DNA of 64,000 nt from assembly GCA_002150995.1 (NCBI GenBank), contig MDHJ01000001.1:1736001-1800000 (forward strand), given 5' to 3'. Source of the stretch: Clavibacter michiganensis. Its GTDB lineage: Bacteria > Actinomycetota > Actinomycetes > Actinomycetales > Microbacteriaceae. Of the stretch, positions 17,777 through 27,841 are shown one piece after another. The notes below the pieces were generated by a model. It had not been told where the DNA came from and searched no databases. It saw nothing but the letters and a program-made list of their open reading frames with translations. Each line of letters opens with the position of its first letter. Within the stretch, counting starts at the first letter, position 1. A program made the translations under genes and the position numbers.

Positions 17777-19113
17777 ATGGACAAGCAGCGTGACTTCGTC
17801 CTGCGGACGATCGAGGAGCGCGGGATCAAGTTCGTGCGCCTCTGGTTCACCGACGTGACCGGCACCCTGAAGTCGGTGGCCATCGCGCCGGCCGAGGTCG
17901 AGGGGGCGTTCGCCGAGGGCCTCGGGTTCGACGGCTCGGCCATCGAGGGCCTCACCCGCTCGTACGAGGCCGACATGCTGGCCCACCCGGATCCGACGAC
18001 CTTCCAGATCCTGCCGTGGCGCGGCGAGATCGACCCGACCGCGCGGATGTTCTGCGACATCTCGACGCCCGACGGCCAGCCCGCCATCGCGGATCCGCGC
18101 AACGTCCTGAAGCGCACGCTGGAGAAGGCCGCCGACCGCGGCTTCACCTTCTACACGCACCCGGAGATCGAGTTCTACCTCCTCAAGTCGTCGGAGTTCG
18201 GCGTCGACGGGCCCGAGCCGGTCGATGCCGCGGGCTACTTCGACAACGTGCCGGGCGGCACGGCGCACGACTTCCGACGCCGCTCCGTGCGCATGCTCGA
18301 GGACCTCGGCATCTCGGTGGAGTTCAGCCACCACGAGGCGGGTCCGGGCCAGAACGAGATCGACCTCCGCTACGCGGACGCCCTCACCACCGCCGACAAC
18401 ATCATGACCTTCCGCACGGTCATCAAGGAGGTGGCGATCGAGCAGGGCGTCTACGCGACGTTCATGCCGAAGCCGCTGGCGGCGCAGCCCGGGAGCGGCA
18501 TGCACACGCACATGTCCCTCTTCGAGGGCGACGTCAACGCCTTCTACGCCTCGGGTGCCGAGTACCAGCTCTCCACCATCGGTCGCCAGTTCATCGCGGG
18601 CCTGCTCCGACACGCTCCCGAGATCACGGCCGTCACGAACCAGTTCGTGAACTCCTACAAGCGGCTCTGGGCGGGGGCGAGGCCCCGAGCTTCGTCACGT
18701 GGGGGCACAACAACCGGTCCGCGCTCGTGCGCGTGCCGCTGTACAAGCCGAACAAGGGCAACAGCTCCCGGGTCGAGTACCGGGCCATCGACTCCGCGGC
18801 GAACCCCTACCTCTCGTTCTCGCTCATGCTGGCCGCCGGCCTCAAGGGCATCGAGGAGGGCTACGAGCTCCCGGCCGAGGCCGAGGACAACGTGTGGAGC
18901 CTGAGCGACGCCGAGCGGCGTGCCCTCGGGTACGCGCCGCTGCCCTCGAGCCTCGACCACGCCATCCAGCTCATGGAGCGCTCCGAGCTGGTCGCGGAGA
19001 CGCTGGGGGAGCAGGTGTTCAACTACGTCCTGCTCAACAAGCGGCAGGAGTGGCGCGACTACCGCGCCCAGGTGACCCCGTACGAGTTGCGCTCCAACCT
19101 CGAGATGCTCTGA
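17777..19113 (+). CDS. glnA2: Glutamine synthetase, second (GlnA2-type) paralog (frameshifted)
   Basis: A type I glutamine synthetase of 445 residues once one base is restored in the GGGGG run near 18672-18677. The first frame ends ...SYKRLWAG and the second resumes EAPSFVTWGHNNRSALVRVP to the stop at 19113. Catalytic blocks include FDGSAIEG, HPEIEFYLL, HHEAGPGQNEIDL and PGSGMHTHMSLF. The region equivalent to the adenylylation loop reads VWSLSDAERRAL with no tyrosine. So unlike glnA1 it should not be a GlnE target. Same order as mycobacterial panB-glnA2-glnE-glnA1. Confidence 0.92.
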
Positions 19114-19174
19114 CCCGGTCCACCCACCGGCCGACCGGCACCCCGGGCGGCATCCGACGAGTCCGGAGCACCCG

Positions 19175-22100
19175 ATGAGACGCGGACAGACACTGACCGG
19201 CGCGCTCGCCCGCGCCGGGTTCGCCCGCCTGAGCGAGGTCGGGGCGACCCTCGCGGAGGCGGCCGAGCTGTCGGGGTGGGCGGAGGCGGATCTGGTCGAC
19301 GCGCTCACCCGAGCGCGGACCCCGACGGCGCCCTCGATGCCCTGGTGCGGCTGCTGCGGACCGACCCGGACCGGACGCGCGCCGTCCTGGACGACGGCGA
19401 CGCCCGGCACCGTCTCGCCCGCGTCCTCGGCTCGTCGGAGGGCCTGGCCGAGTTCCTGGTCCGGCACCCCGCCGAGCTCGACGCGTTCGCCCGTCCGCTC
19501 GGCCACGCACCGGCGCCGGACGACGTGAGGGAGCTGCTGCTCGCCGCGGTCGGTGCGGACGAGCACGGCGTCGCCGCCCTCACGGGCACCCCTGCCCGGG
19601 CGGCGTTGCGCGTGCGGTACCGCGCTCTCGTGGCGCGCGTGGCCGCCTGGGACCTCGTGCACCCGGATCCCCTCGTCGCCGTCCGCCCGGTCACGGCGGC
19701 ACTGGCCGACCTCGCCGGCGCGGCCCTCGAGGCCTCGCTCGCGGTCGCGCGCGCCGAGCTGTCGGCTCCGGGCGCCTTCGGCCGGGCCCGGTCCGAGGAG
19801 ATCCGGGCGACCCGGCTCGCGGTGATCGGGATGGGCAAGGCGGGGGCCCGCGAGCTCAACTACGTGAGCGACGTCGACGTCATCTTCGTCGCCGAGGCCG
19901 CCACGGACGCCGACGGCGATCCCGTCATCGAACCGCACCGCGCCGTCGAGCTCGCCACGCGGCTCGCGGTCCTCACGATGCGCGGGATCGACGAGCACGA
20001 GGTCGAGCCGGCGCTCTGGGAGGTGGACGCCAACCTCCGCCCGGAGGGCAAGGCCGGGGCGCTCGTCCGGACGCTGGACTCGCACCTCGCCTACTACGAC
20101 CGCTGGGCGAAGGACTGGGAGTTCCAGGCGCTCCTCAAGGCCCGGCCGCTCGCCGGCGACGCGGAGCTGGGCCGGCGCTATGCGGACGCCGTCGCGCCCC
20201 TCGTCTGGTCGAGCGCGAGCCGGGAGGGCTTCGTCGGCCAGGTGCAGCGCATGCGCACGCGCGTGACCGACAACATCCCCGCCGACCAGCTGCACCAGCA
20301 GATCAAGCTCGGGCCGGGCGGGATCCGGGACATCGAGTTCACCGTGCAGCTGCTGCAGCTCGTGCACGGGCAGACCGACGAGGAGGTCCGGCACCGCGGC
20401 ACGCTTCCCGCGCTGGTGGCCCTCGCCGACGCCGGATACATCGGGCGCACCGAGGCCGGGGACTTCGCCCGGGACTACCGCTACCTCCGGCTGCTCGAGC
20501 ACCGTCTGCAGCTGGAGCGCCTGCACCGCACGCACCTGATGCCCACGGACGAGGAGCGGCTCCGCGTGCTCGCGCGGAGCACCGGGCTCGACGCACGCGC
20601 GGAGGAGCTCGTCACGCGCTGGACCACGACGAAGACGCGCGTCCGCACCCTCCACGAGCGGCTGTTCTACCGACCGCTCCTCGCGGCGGTCGCGTCGCTC
20701 CCCGAGGAGACGCTCGCGCTCACGAGCGACCAGGCCGCGGCCCGCCTGTCCGCGATCGGGTTCGTGGACGCGCGCGGCGCCCTCGCGCACATCCGGGCGC
20801 TGACGCAGGGCGTGTCGCGCAGCTCCGCCATCCAGCGCCACCTGCTGCCCGTGCTCCTGCAGTGGTTCGCCGACGGGCCGGATCCCGATCATGGCCTGCT
20901 CGCGTTCCGCCGCCTCAGCGAGGCCCTGGGGGAGGCCACGTGGTTCCTCCGCATGCTGCGGGACTCCGCGGGCGCCGCCCAGCGCCTGGCGCAGGTGCTC
21001 TCCGGTTCCCGCTACGTCTCCGAGCTCCTCGACCGCGTCCCCGAGGCCGCCGCCTGGCTCGCCCGCGACGAGGACCTCCGCCCGCGCACCTGGGCAGCGC
21101 TCGAGGAGGAGGCCGTCGCCACGGTCAACCGGCACCCCACGGCCGACGCCGCCGCGGCCGCCCTCCGGACCCTGCGCCGCCGGGAGATCCTGCGGCTCGC
21201 GATCGGCGCGATCGTGGGTGTCACCCACGTCGAGACCCTCGGTCCATCGCTCGCCGACATCACGACCGCCACGCTCCGCGGCGTCATGCGCGCCATCCGC
21301 CGCGAGGACGGGCCGTGGCCCGAGTTCGCCGTGGTCGCCATGGGCCGCTACGGCGGGGCCGAGCTCGGCTTCGGATCCGACGCCGACGTCATGTACGTGT
21401 TCCGCCCCATCGCGGGCATGGATCCCGAGCTCGCCCAGCGCCGTGCGCAGCTCATCGTCTCCGAGCTGACGCGCCTCACCGAGGACTCGCGCCTGCCCCT
21501 CGACCTCGACACCGGTCTGCGTCCCGAGGGGCGCAACGGACCGGTCGCGCGCTCCTTCGCCTCCTACCGCGCCTACTACGAGCGCTGGTCGCTGACGTGG
21601 GAGGCCCAGGCGCTCCTGCGGGCGCGCGGCGTCGTCGGCGACAGCGGCCTCATCGCGGACTTCACCGCCCTCGCGGACCGCTTCCGGTACCCGGCCGGCA
21701 TCGGCGACGCCGACGTCCGCGAGATCAAGCGGATCAAGGCACGGGTGGAGAACGAGCGGCTGCCGCAGGGCGCCGACCCCACGCGCCATCTGAAGCTCGG
21801 TCGCGGTTCTCTGAGCGACGTGGAGTGGCTGGTGCAGCTGATCCAGCTGCAGCACGCCCACGACCATCCCGCCCTGCGCACGCCGACGACGACGGGGGCA
21901 CTCGACGCCGCCGTGGAGTCGGGCCTCATGGAGGCGGAGGACGCCGGTCGCCTGCGGGACGCGTGGGTGCTCGCCTCCCGCGTCCGCTCCGCGATGACGC
22001 TGTGGACCAACCGCACCGCCGACGTCCTCCCCGCCGACCGCGCGGCGCTCGACGCGATCGCCCGCCTCCTGGAGTACCCGCCGGGCTCCGCGTCCGTGCT

Positions 22101-22197
22101 CGAGGAGGAGTACCTCGGCGTCACGCGCCGCTCCCGCGCCGTGTTCGAGCGGCTCTTCTACGGCATCGACGACCGCCCGGATCCCCGCGGCGCCTGA
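19175..22197 (+). CDS. glnE: Glutamine synthetase adenylyltransferase/adenylyl-removing enzyme (frameshifted)
   Basis: A protein of about 1,007 residues that adenylylates and deadenylylates glutamine synthetase. MRRGQTLTGALARAGFARLS starts at 19175. One restored base near 19308-19313 joins ALTR to SADPDGALDALVRLLRTDPD. It has two nucleotidyltransferase domains: N-terminal GMGKAGARELNYVSDVDVIF and C-terminal AMGRYGGAELGFGSDADVMY, both with the G-x13-D-x-D pattern, each followed by helical bundles. It lies between glnA2 and its substrate gene glnA1. Confidence 0.94.
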
Positions 22198-22249
22198 CGC
22201 CTCCGCCGACCGGCACCGCTCGCTCCGAGCCCGTGCCTGTCCGACGACG

Positions 22250-22281
22250 ACGGGCCGCCCTCCCGGAGGAGGACGGCCCGT
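22250..22281. terminator. Bidirectional hairpin terminator between glnE and glnA1
   Basis: ACGGGCCGCCCTCC (22250-22263) pairs with GGAGGACGGCCCGT (22268-22281) with one mismatch, loop CGGA, between convergent glnE and glnA1. Confidence 0.75.
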
Positions 22282-22318
22282 GCTGCGGACGGCCGGTCAG
22301 GGCACGCCCGGGTGGCGA

Positions 22319-23743
22319 TCAGACGCCGTAGTACAGCTCGAACTCGAACGGGTGCGGGCGCTGCGCGAGGGGCTTGATCTCCTTCTCGCGCTTGTACTCG
22401 ATCCACGTCTCGATGAGGTCGGGCGTGAACACGTTGCCGGCCGTCAGGAAGTCGTGGTCGGCCTCGAGGGCGTCGAGCGCGGCACCGAGCGACGCGGGGA
22501 CCTGCGGGATGTTCTTGGCCTCCTCGGGCGGGAGCTCGTAGAGGTCCTTGTCGACGGGCTCGTGCGGCTCGATGCGGTTCTTGATCCCGTCGATGCCGGC
22601 CATGAGCTGCGCCGCGAACGCGAGGTACGGGTTGCTCGAGGCATCCGGCGCGCGGAACTCGATGCGCTTGGCCTTCGGGTTCGTGCCCGTGATCGGGATG
22701 CGGATCGACGCCGAGCGGTTGCCCGCCGAGTAGACCAGGTTGACGGGCGCCTCGAAGCCGGGGACCAGGCGGTGGTAGGAGTTCACCGTCGGGTTCGTGA
22801 ACGCCAGGATCGCCGGCGCGTGCTTCAGGATGCCGCCGATGTACCAGCGCGCGAGGTCGGAGAGCCCGCCGTAGCCGGCCTCGTCGTAGAACAGCGGCTT
22901 GCCGTCGTTCCACAGGGACTGGTGCGTGTGCATGCCCGAGCCGTTGTCGCCGAACAGCGGCTTCGGCATGAAGGTGGCCGTCTTGCCCCACTGCTCGGCC
23001 GTGTTCTTGACGATGTACTTGAACTTCAGGATGTCGTCCGCCGCGTGCACCATCGTGTCGAAGCGGTAGTTGATCTCGGCCTGGCCGCCCGTGCCCACCT
23101 CGTGGTGCGCGCGCTCGAGGATCAGGCCGGCGTCGATGAGCTTGAGGGAGATGTCGTCGCGCAGGTCGGCCTGCTTGTCGACGGGGCTGACCGGGAAGTA
23201 GCCGCCCTTGTACGGCGTCTTGTTGCCGAGGTTGCCGCCCTCCTCCTCGCGTCCCGAGTTCCAGGCGCCCTCCTCGGAGTCGACGGAGTAGAAGCTCGTG
23301 TGCTGGTTCACCTCGTATCGGACGTCGTCGAAGATGTAGAACTCGGCCTCGGGGGCGAAGAACGCGGTGTCGGCGATGCCGGACGCGGCGAGGAACTTCT
23401 CGGCCTTCTTGGCCACCTGGCGCGGGTCACGGGCGTAGATCTCGCCGTTGCGGGGGTTGTAGATGTCGAACACCATGATGAGCGTGCGCTCGATGCGGAA
23501 CGGGTCCACGTACGCCGTCGTGACGTCCGGGATGAGCTGCATGTCGGACTCGTGGATGCTCGCGAAGCCGCGGATCGAGGAGCCGTCGAAGAGCTGGCCG
23601 ACGGAGAAGAACTCCTCGTCGACGGTCGACGCGGGGATGTTGAAGTGCTGCTGCACCCCGGGGAGGTCGGTGAACCGGATATCGAGGAACTTGACGTCGG
23701 TGTCCTTGATGAACGCGAGCACCTCGGATGAGTCTCTGAACAT
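22319..23743 (-). CDS. glnA: Glutamine synthetase type I, adenylylatable
   Basis: A 474-residue main glutamine synthetase. [44 protein letters not shown] and NRSASIRIP are the active-site blocks. Tyr402 in DLYELPPEE is the adenylylation site recognised by GlnE. The start [20 protein letters not shown] is canonical. The upstream region carries a well-formed GlnR box, indicating nitrogen control at the transcriptional level as well. Confidence 0.97.
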   Translation of the reverse strand: MFRDSSEVLAFIKDTDVKFLDIRFTDLPGVQQHFNIPASTVDEEFFSVGQLFDGSSIRGFASIHESDMQLIPDVTTAYVDPFRIERTLIMVFDIYNPRNGEIYARDPRQVAKKAEKFLAASGIADTAFFAPEAEFYIFDDVRYEVNQHTSFYSVDSEEGAWNSGREEEGGNLGNKTPYKGGYFPVSPVDKQADLRDDISLKLIDAGLILERAHHEVGTGGQAEINYRFDTMVHAADDILKFKYIVKNTAEQWGKTATFMPKPLFGDNGSGMHTHQSLWNDGKPLFYDEAGYGGLSDLARWYIGGILKHAPAILAFTNPTVNSYHRLVPGFEAPVNLVYSAGNRSASIRIPITGTNPKAKRIEFRAPDASSNPYLAFAAQLMAGIDGIKNRIEPHEPVDKDLYELPPEEAKNIPQVPASLGAALDALEADHDFLTAGNVFTPDLIETWIEYKREKEIKPLAQRPHPFEFELYYGV

Positions 23744-23816
23744 GTGGTGTCTCCAAAAGGGGGGCCGGAGCGGATGGGACTGACGGATTCAGCCCCTCCG
23801 ACCCTAGGGGGAAGGG

Positions 23817-23854
23817 GTTACCTCGCCATAACCGCCGTGTTTCCGCGATGTTAC
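23817..23854 (-). promoter_or_regulatory. GlnR box upstream of glnA1
   Basis: Read on the minus strand: GTAAC-n6-GAAAC-n6-GTTAT-n6-GTAAC, the exact 5+6 spacing of the actinobacterial GlnR site (gTnAC-n6-GaAAC repeated). It starts 74 bases upstream of the glnA1 ATG, with a TAGGGT -10-like box (minus strand, 23801-23806) in between. Confidence 0.85.
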
Positions 23855-23924
23855 GCAGACGACCCCGGGCGCGTCGCGAGCCGCTGCCACCCCGGCGGAT
23901 CAGGGGATCCGCGGGATGCGCGCC

Positions 23925-23930
23925 TAGGAT
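23925..23930 (+). promoter_or_regulatory. Leaderless-type -10 box for the RDD gene
   Basis: TAGGAT ends six bases before the GTG at 23937. Confidence 0.5.
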
Positions 23931-23936
23931 CGGCAG

Positions 23937-24364
23937 GTGCCCGCGACTCCCACGTACCCCGAACTCGGCGATCCGTCCCGCAACCGCTGGCCGGGGAGCG
24001 GCTCGGGCTCCCGGAGCGCGGACGCGGCTCGGTCGCCCGTGCCGGCCGCCGCATCGTGGGCATCTGCATCGACTGGGCCCTCGCGGTGCTCGTCTCCTGG
24101 GCCTTCTTCGCCTACGACGCCACGGCGACGCTCGCGATCTTCGCGGTCATGCAGTACGTGCTGATCGTCACCCTCGGCGGGAGCGTGGGGCACGTGGTCC
24201 TCGGCATGCGCGTCCGGCCGCTGGGCGGCGGGTACGTGTCGCTGTGGCGGCCCGCCGTGCGCACCGTCCTCGTCTGCCTCGTCCTGCCCGCCGTCGTGTG
24301 GAACGCCGACCAGCGCGGCCTCCACGATGTCTTCTCCGGGACGGTCCTCGTCCGCACCTCCTGA
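23937..24364 (+). CDS. RDD family membrane protein (frameshifted)
   Basis: GTG at 23937 gives VPATPTYPELGDPSRNRWPG. One restored base in the GGGG run 23993-23996 joins it to ERLGLPERGRGSVARAGRRI and the hydrophobic RDD core (IVGICIDWALAVLVSWAFFA, then two more helices) to the stop at 24364, about 142 residues. The RDD signature is partly kept (R-R-x8-D and a late D-x-FSGTVLV). A small RDD membrane protein divergent from glnA1 is also found in mycobacteria. Function unknown. Confidence 0.8.
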
Positions 24365-24377
24365 CCGTCGGAGCGCG

Positions 24378-24402
24378 CGTGCGACCGGCTGGCCGTCGCA
24401 CG
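24378..24402. terminator. Possible terminator hairpin
   Basis: CGTGCGAC (24378-24385) pairs perfectly with GTCGCACG (24395-24402) around a 9-base loop, in the 82-base gap between convergent genes. Confidence 0.45.
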
Positions 24403-24446
24403 GAACCGCGTACGCGCCTGAAGGACCCCGACGGTGGGCCACCGCA

Positions 24447-25166
24447 TCAGCCGGGCTCGCACCCCAGGTAGACGAGCTCCGGGTCGACCCCGCCGAGGAC
24501 CACACGGGCCGGGGACCCGGCGCGGACTGCGCCGAGCTCCCGGCTCTCCATCTCCCGGCCGTCGTCGGACCGCCCGGTCGTGACCTCGAAGCGGACGAGG
24601 GCCGCGCTGCAGTCCTCGGGGGCGATCATGTCGAGGAGGGTGCAGGAGGTCGTGTCCACGCACTCGCTGGCCCGGCTGGCGGGATCGAGGACCGCGACGA
24701 CGGTGGCGCCCTGCGTGAGGTCGGCACCGACGGTCGTGAACCGGGCGCGCGAGGAGTCCTGGAAGCTCACGAGCACGACGAGCACGCCCGCCAGGGCGCA
24801 GACCGCGGCGATCGACGGTCCCAGGCCTCGTCGGGCGCGCTCACGGCGGGAGCGCCCGTATGGCGAGAGCCGCTCGGCCGACGCGGAGGCGGATGGCGGG
24901 GGAGGAGATGCGGATGGAGCCGCCGAAGGCGCCGTCCCGGCCGACGGGGACGCCCCGTCGCGCGTACGCCGACGCAGCAGCAGCGCGTCACGCGCCAGCG
25001 TCAACTGGACGAACCGCTCATGCGCCGCCCGCAGCTGCTGCGGGGTGGCACCGGGCAGCCGGTCCGGATGCGTCTCCCGTGCACGTCGCGCATACGCGCG
25101 GCTGATGGTCGGACGGTCGGCGTCCGCGTCGACGCCGAGCAGCGCCGCAGCGGAGGCCGGATCCAT
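24447..25166 (-). CDS. J-domain-containing membrane protein
   Basis: A 239-residue protein. Residues 1-70 form a DnaJ-like J domain (AAALLGVDADADRPTISRAY ... RETHPDRLPGATPQQLRAAH) with the HPD triplet that stimulates DnaK. A Ser/Pro/Ala-rich linker follows, then a single transmembrane helix (SIAAVCALAGVLVVLVSFQ, about residues 118-138). The C-terminal domain of about 100 residues has three to four cysteines and is probably extracytoplasmic. The topology suggests recruitment of DnaK to the membrane. I do not recognise the C-terminal domain. Confidence 0.8.
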   Translation of the reverse strand: MDPASAAALLGVDADADRPTISRAYARRARETHPDRLPGATPQQLRAAHERFVQLTLARDALLLRRRTRDGASPSAGTAPSAAPSASPPPPSASASAERLSPYGRSRRERARRGLGPSIAAVCALAGVLVVLVSFQDSSRARFTTVGADLTQGATVVAVLDPASRASECVDTTSCTLLDMIAPEDCSAALVRFEVTTGRSDDGREMESRELGAVRAGSPARVVLGGVDPELVYLGCEPG

Positions 25167-25220
25167 GGGCTCAGTCTGCGCCGGGCGAGGAGCCCGCGCA
25201 AACGGCCGATCGGACCTGGA

Positions 25221-25931
25221 TCAGCGTGCCCGCGACGGGCGGACCTTGAACGGGTCGACGCCCTTCGGGATGGGCATGCTGTTCTGGCCGAGGGAGGTCA
25301 GGCGGTTATTCACGGCCATGACCTCCGCCTTGGTGATCGTGCGGGGGAACCGCTGGAGACGCCCCGCCAGCTTGTGGAGCTCCACCGAGTCCGCGTCCGG
25401 ACCGACGAAGACGAAGTGCACCGGCACGTTGGGGAGCACGCGGGCGATCTTGCGACGCTCGTCCTCGAGCATGCGCGTGGTGCGGCTCTTCGGACCCTCG
25501 CCGATGAGAGCCACCCCGGGGCGCCCCACCGCGCGGTACACGGCGTCCTGCGACTTGCCGTTCACGGCGACCGGCATCTCGCTGCCCACCCATCCGCGCT
25601 TCAACGAGCTGCGGAGGACGACGCCGACGGCGCCCGGCTGGCCCTTGATCTGCAGGTAGGCGGCACGCTCCGCCTTCCGCCCCAGGACGATGAGGAACGC
25701 GAGGATGCCGGCGAACACGCCCGCGATGACGAACAGGATGGCGGTGAGCCAGCTGCCGCCGGTCGCGAAGACCGCGAGCAGGATGCCCACCACGATGGGG
25801 CCGACCAGCGCCAGGAGCATCCACCAGACCGAGCTCTTGTCGTAGCGCCGGGTCATCTGGAAGACCTGCCACATCTGCTTGATGCGGCCGGGTTCCTTGG
25901 GTGCCTTCGGAGAGGCTGTCTTGCGGGCCAT
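25221..25931 (-). CDS. DUF4191 domain-containing membrane protein
   Basis: A 236-residue protein, MARKTASPKAPKEPGRIKQM, with two adjacent transmembrane helices (WWMLLALVGPIVVGILLAVF and AILFVIAGVFAGILAFLIVL, about residues 40-90). A cytosolic domain ending in GVDPFKVRPSRAR follows. This is the conserved actinobacterial DUF4191 protein (Rv2219-like), normally next to lipA and glnA1. In this window lipA and lipB are absent from that slot. The ATG at 25931 is preceded by a leaderless-type TATCGT. Confidence 0.88.
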   Translation of the reverse strand: MARKTASPKAPKEPGRIKQMWQVFQMTRRYDKSSVWWMLLALVGPIVVGILLAVFATGGSWLTAILFVIAGVFAGILAFLIVLGRKAERAAYLQIKGQPGAVGVVLRSSLKRGWVGSEMPVAVNGKSQDAVYRAVGRPGVALIGEGPKSRTTRMLEDERRKIARVLPNVPVHFVFVGPDADSVELHKLAGRLQRFPRTITKAEVMAVNNRLTSLGQNSMPIPKGVDPFKVRPSRAR

Positions 25932-25938
25932 GATCCCC

Positions 25939-25944
25939 ACGATA
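25939..25944 (-). promoter_or_regulatory. Leaderless-type -10 box for the DUF4191 gene
   Basis: TATCGT on the minus strand ends seven bases before the ATG at 25931. Confidence 0.45.
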
Positions 25945-26143
25945 CCGGTGCCTGGGCCCCTGCCGGGACGTGCGCGACGGTCCATCCGCCCGGCCCCCTC
26001 ACAGGGCATGGTCACGCGCGCCCGCCCCGGGTGCGCGGGCGAGCCCGGCGGCCGGGTCGCGCCCGCTGCACACTGCCCTCGCCGCGACCCCGCGCCGTCC
26101 AGCCGAGGACGCCCACGGTCCGGGGAGGAGAGGACGAGGAGCG

Positions 26144-27813
26144 ATGCACGGACGACGCGAGCGGCATCCGGGGTCGGGCCGGAGGATGTCCGGGGACCGG
26201 GCGGAGGCGGGGGACGCTCGACTCGACGAGCGCGCCGGCAGCGTCCGGAGGCGCCGGAGGGACGCCCCCGCGGAGGCGGGCACCACGGTGGCGGGGTACC
26301 GGCTCGTGCGGCTCGTCGGGACGGGTGGCGGCTGCCAGGTGTTCCTCGCCCGACCGGCGCATCGGGGGCGGTGCCGGAGGCACGGGCGGAGAGCGTCGCC
26401 GTGAAGATCGTGCCCCCGACGGAGCGCAGCCGGGGCGAGGCGGAGATCCTCGCCCTCCAGTCCGTGGAGTCGGATCACGTGGTCGGCCTCCTCGACGTCG
26501 CGACCCTCGCGGACGGCGGCGTCTGCCTCGTGCAGACGCTCGCCGCGCGTGGCACGGCGGCCTCGCTCGTGGCGAGGAGGGGCGGTATCACACCGGGGGA
26601 GACGGTGACCCTCGTGGCGTCCATCCTGCGCGGCCTCGGGGACCTGCACGACGCCGGTCTCGCCCACGGCGCGCTCGACCTCGGCCATGTCCTGATCGAC
26701 GCGTCGGGACGTCCGCTCCTGTGCGGCCTGGGATCATCGCGTCCGTCGACCGGCCGGGACGAGGCGGACGGCCAGGACGGAGACCCGATCGGGCAGGACC
26801 TGGTCCGGGTCGCGCGGATCGCCGAGGCGCTGCGGGATCCGGCGATCGGACGCCCGCGCGTCTCCGACCAGCGGTGGGACGCGTGGGAGGAGCTCCTCGA
26901 TGCCGTCATCCACGGGGAGTCCGACCTGTCGGCGCACGAGCTCGCGGACCGCCTCCTCGAGGTCGCGGACGCGGCTCCGCTGGCCGAGGCGTCGACGCAC
27001 GGCGGCGACAGGCTGGCGGGGTACGCGGTCCTCCAGCCGGACGTCGGGCGGCTCGGGCCGGGAGGCACGCAACCGCGTGCGGACGACGACTTCCGCGACG
27101 CCCGCGCCCCGCGCCGACGTGGAGCCACCCCGACGGCCTCGGCGCGACGGCACCGGGCGACGCCCGACCGCGCGGCGGTGCGGGCGGCCGGGTGCCTCGG
27201 TGCGCTGCGTCACGGGGTGCGTCGCGGGCTGGCCGAGGTCCGACCGCGGGTCTGGGTCCTGGGCGGCGCTGCTCTCCTGCTGGTGGCGCTCGTCGCCTCC
27301 GCCCTGCCGACCATGGCGAGCTCCGCCCGTGGCGGATCGGCCGATCCGGCGGACGCGCGGGTCGATGGGGCGTCCGAGGACGTGCCGTCGGACACGGCAC
27401 CGTCCGCGGCGGCGACGACACCGCCCGTGACGGACGGGGACATCGCCGCCGTCGCCGGCGACGACCCTGCGCTGGCAGCCTCGGCCCTCCTCCGGATCCG
27501 TGCCACGTGCGTGCATGACCGCGACGTGTCCTGCCTCGCGGGAGCGGATCAACGTGGATCCGCCGCGGAGGACGCGGATCAGGCGCTCATCGCCGGGGGC
27601 GCGGGCCCCGGCGATGCGTCGTCGCACGAGGACGACAGGGTGGGAGGCACGCAGCGGATGGGCGACACCGTGCTCGTCCAGCTCCTCCCGGAGACGGGGT
27701 CAGCGGAGCCCCAGGAGGCGGGACCGCCAGAGCCGGAACGCCGACCGGCCTCCCTCCTGATCGTCAGGGGGGAGGCCGGGTGGCGGATCCGGGACCTGAT
27801 GGACGACCGGTGA
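26144..27813 (+). CDS. Membrane-anchored protein kinase-like protein, probable pseudokinase (frameshifted)
   Basis: An ATG at 26144 with a GAGGA ribosome site starts about 556 residues once one base is restored near 26356-26362. The kinase N-lobe is recognisable: glycine loop LVGTGGGCQVFLA, VAVK lysine, alpha-C glutamate in RGEAEILALQ. The C-lobe is degenerate: the HRDLKPxN loop reads HGALDLGHVLID and the DFG site reads LCGLG, so both catalytic aspartates are gone. A long basic, disordered linker follows, then one transmembrane helix (VWVLGGAALLLVALVASAL) and an extracytoplasmic domain ending WRIRDLMDDR. Probably a signalling scaffold. It lies between DUF4191 and sucB. Confidence 0.65.
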
Positions 27814-27841
27814 GGCGGTCGCTCGTGTCCCGAGCAGGTGG

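Noticed and set aside
18655-21867. Minus-strand open frame of more than 1,000 codons antisense to glnA2/glnE
   Set aside because: Both nucleotidyltransferase domains of GlnE are read on the other strand; the antisense frame has no recognisable motif.
26144-27813. Annotation as an active serine/threonine kinase
   Set aside because: Both catalytic aspartates (HRD and DFG) are missing.
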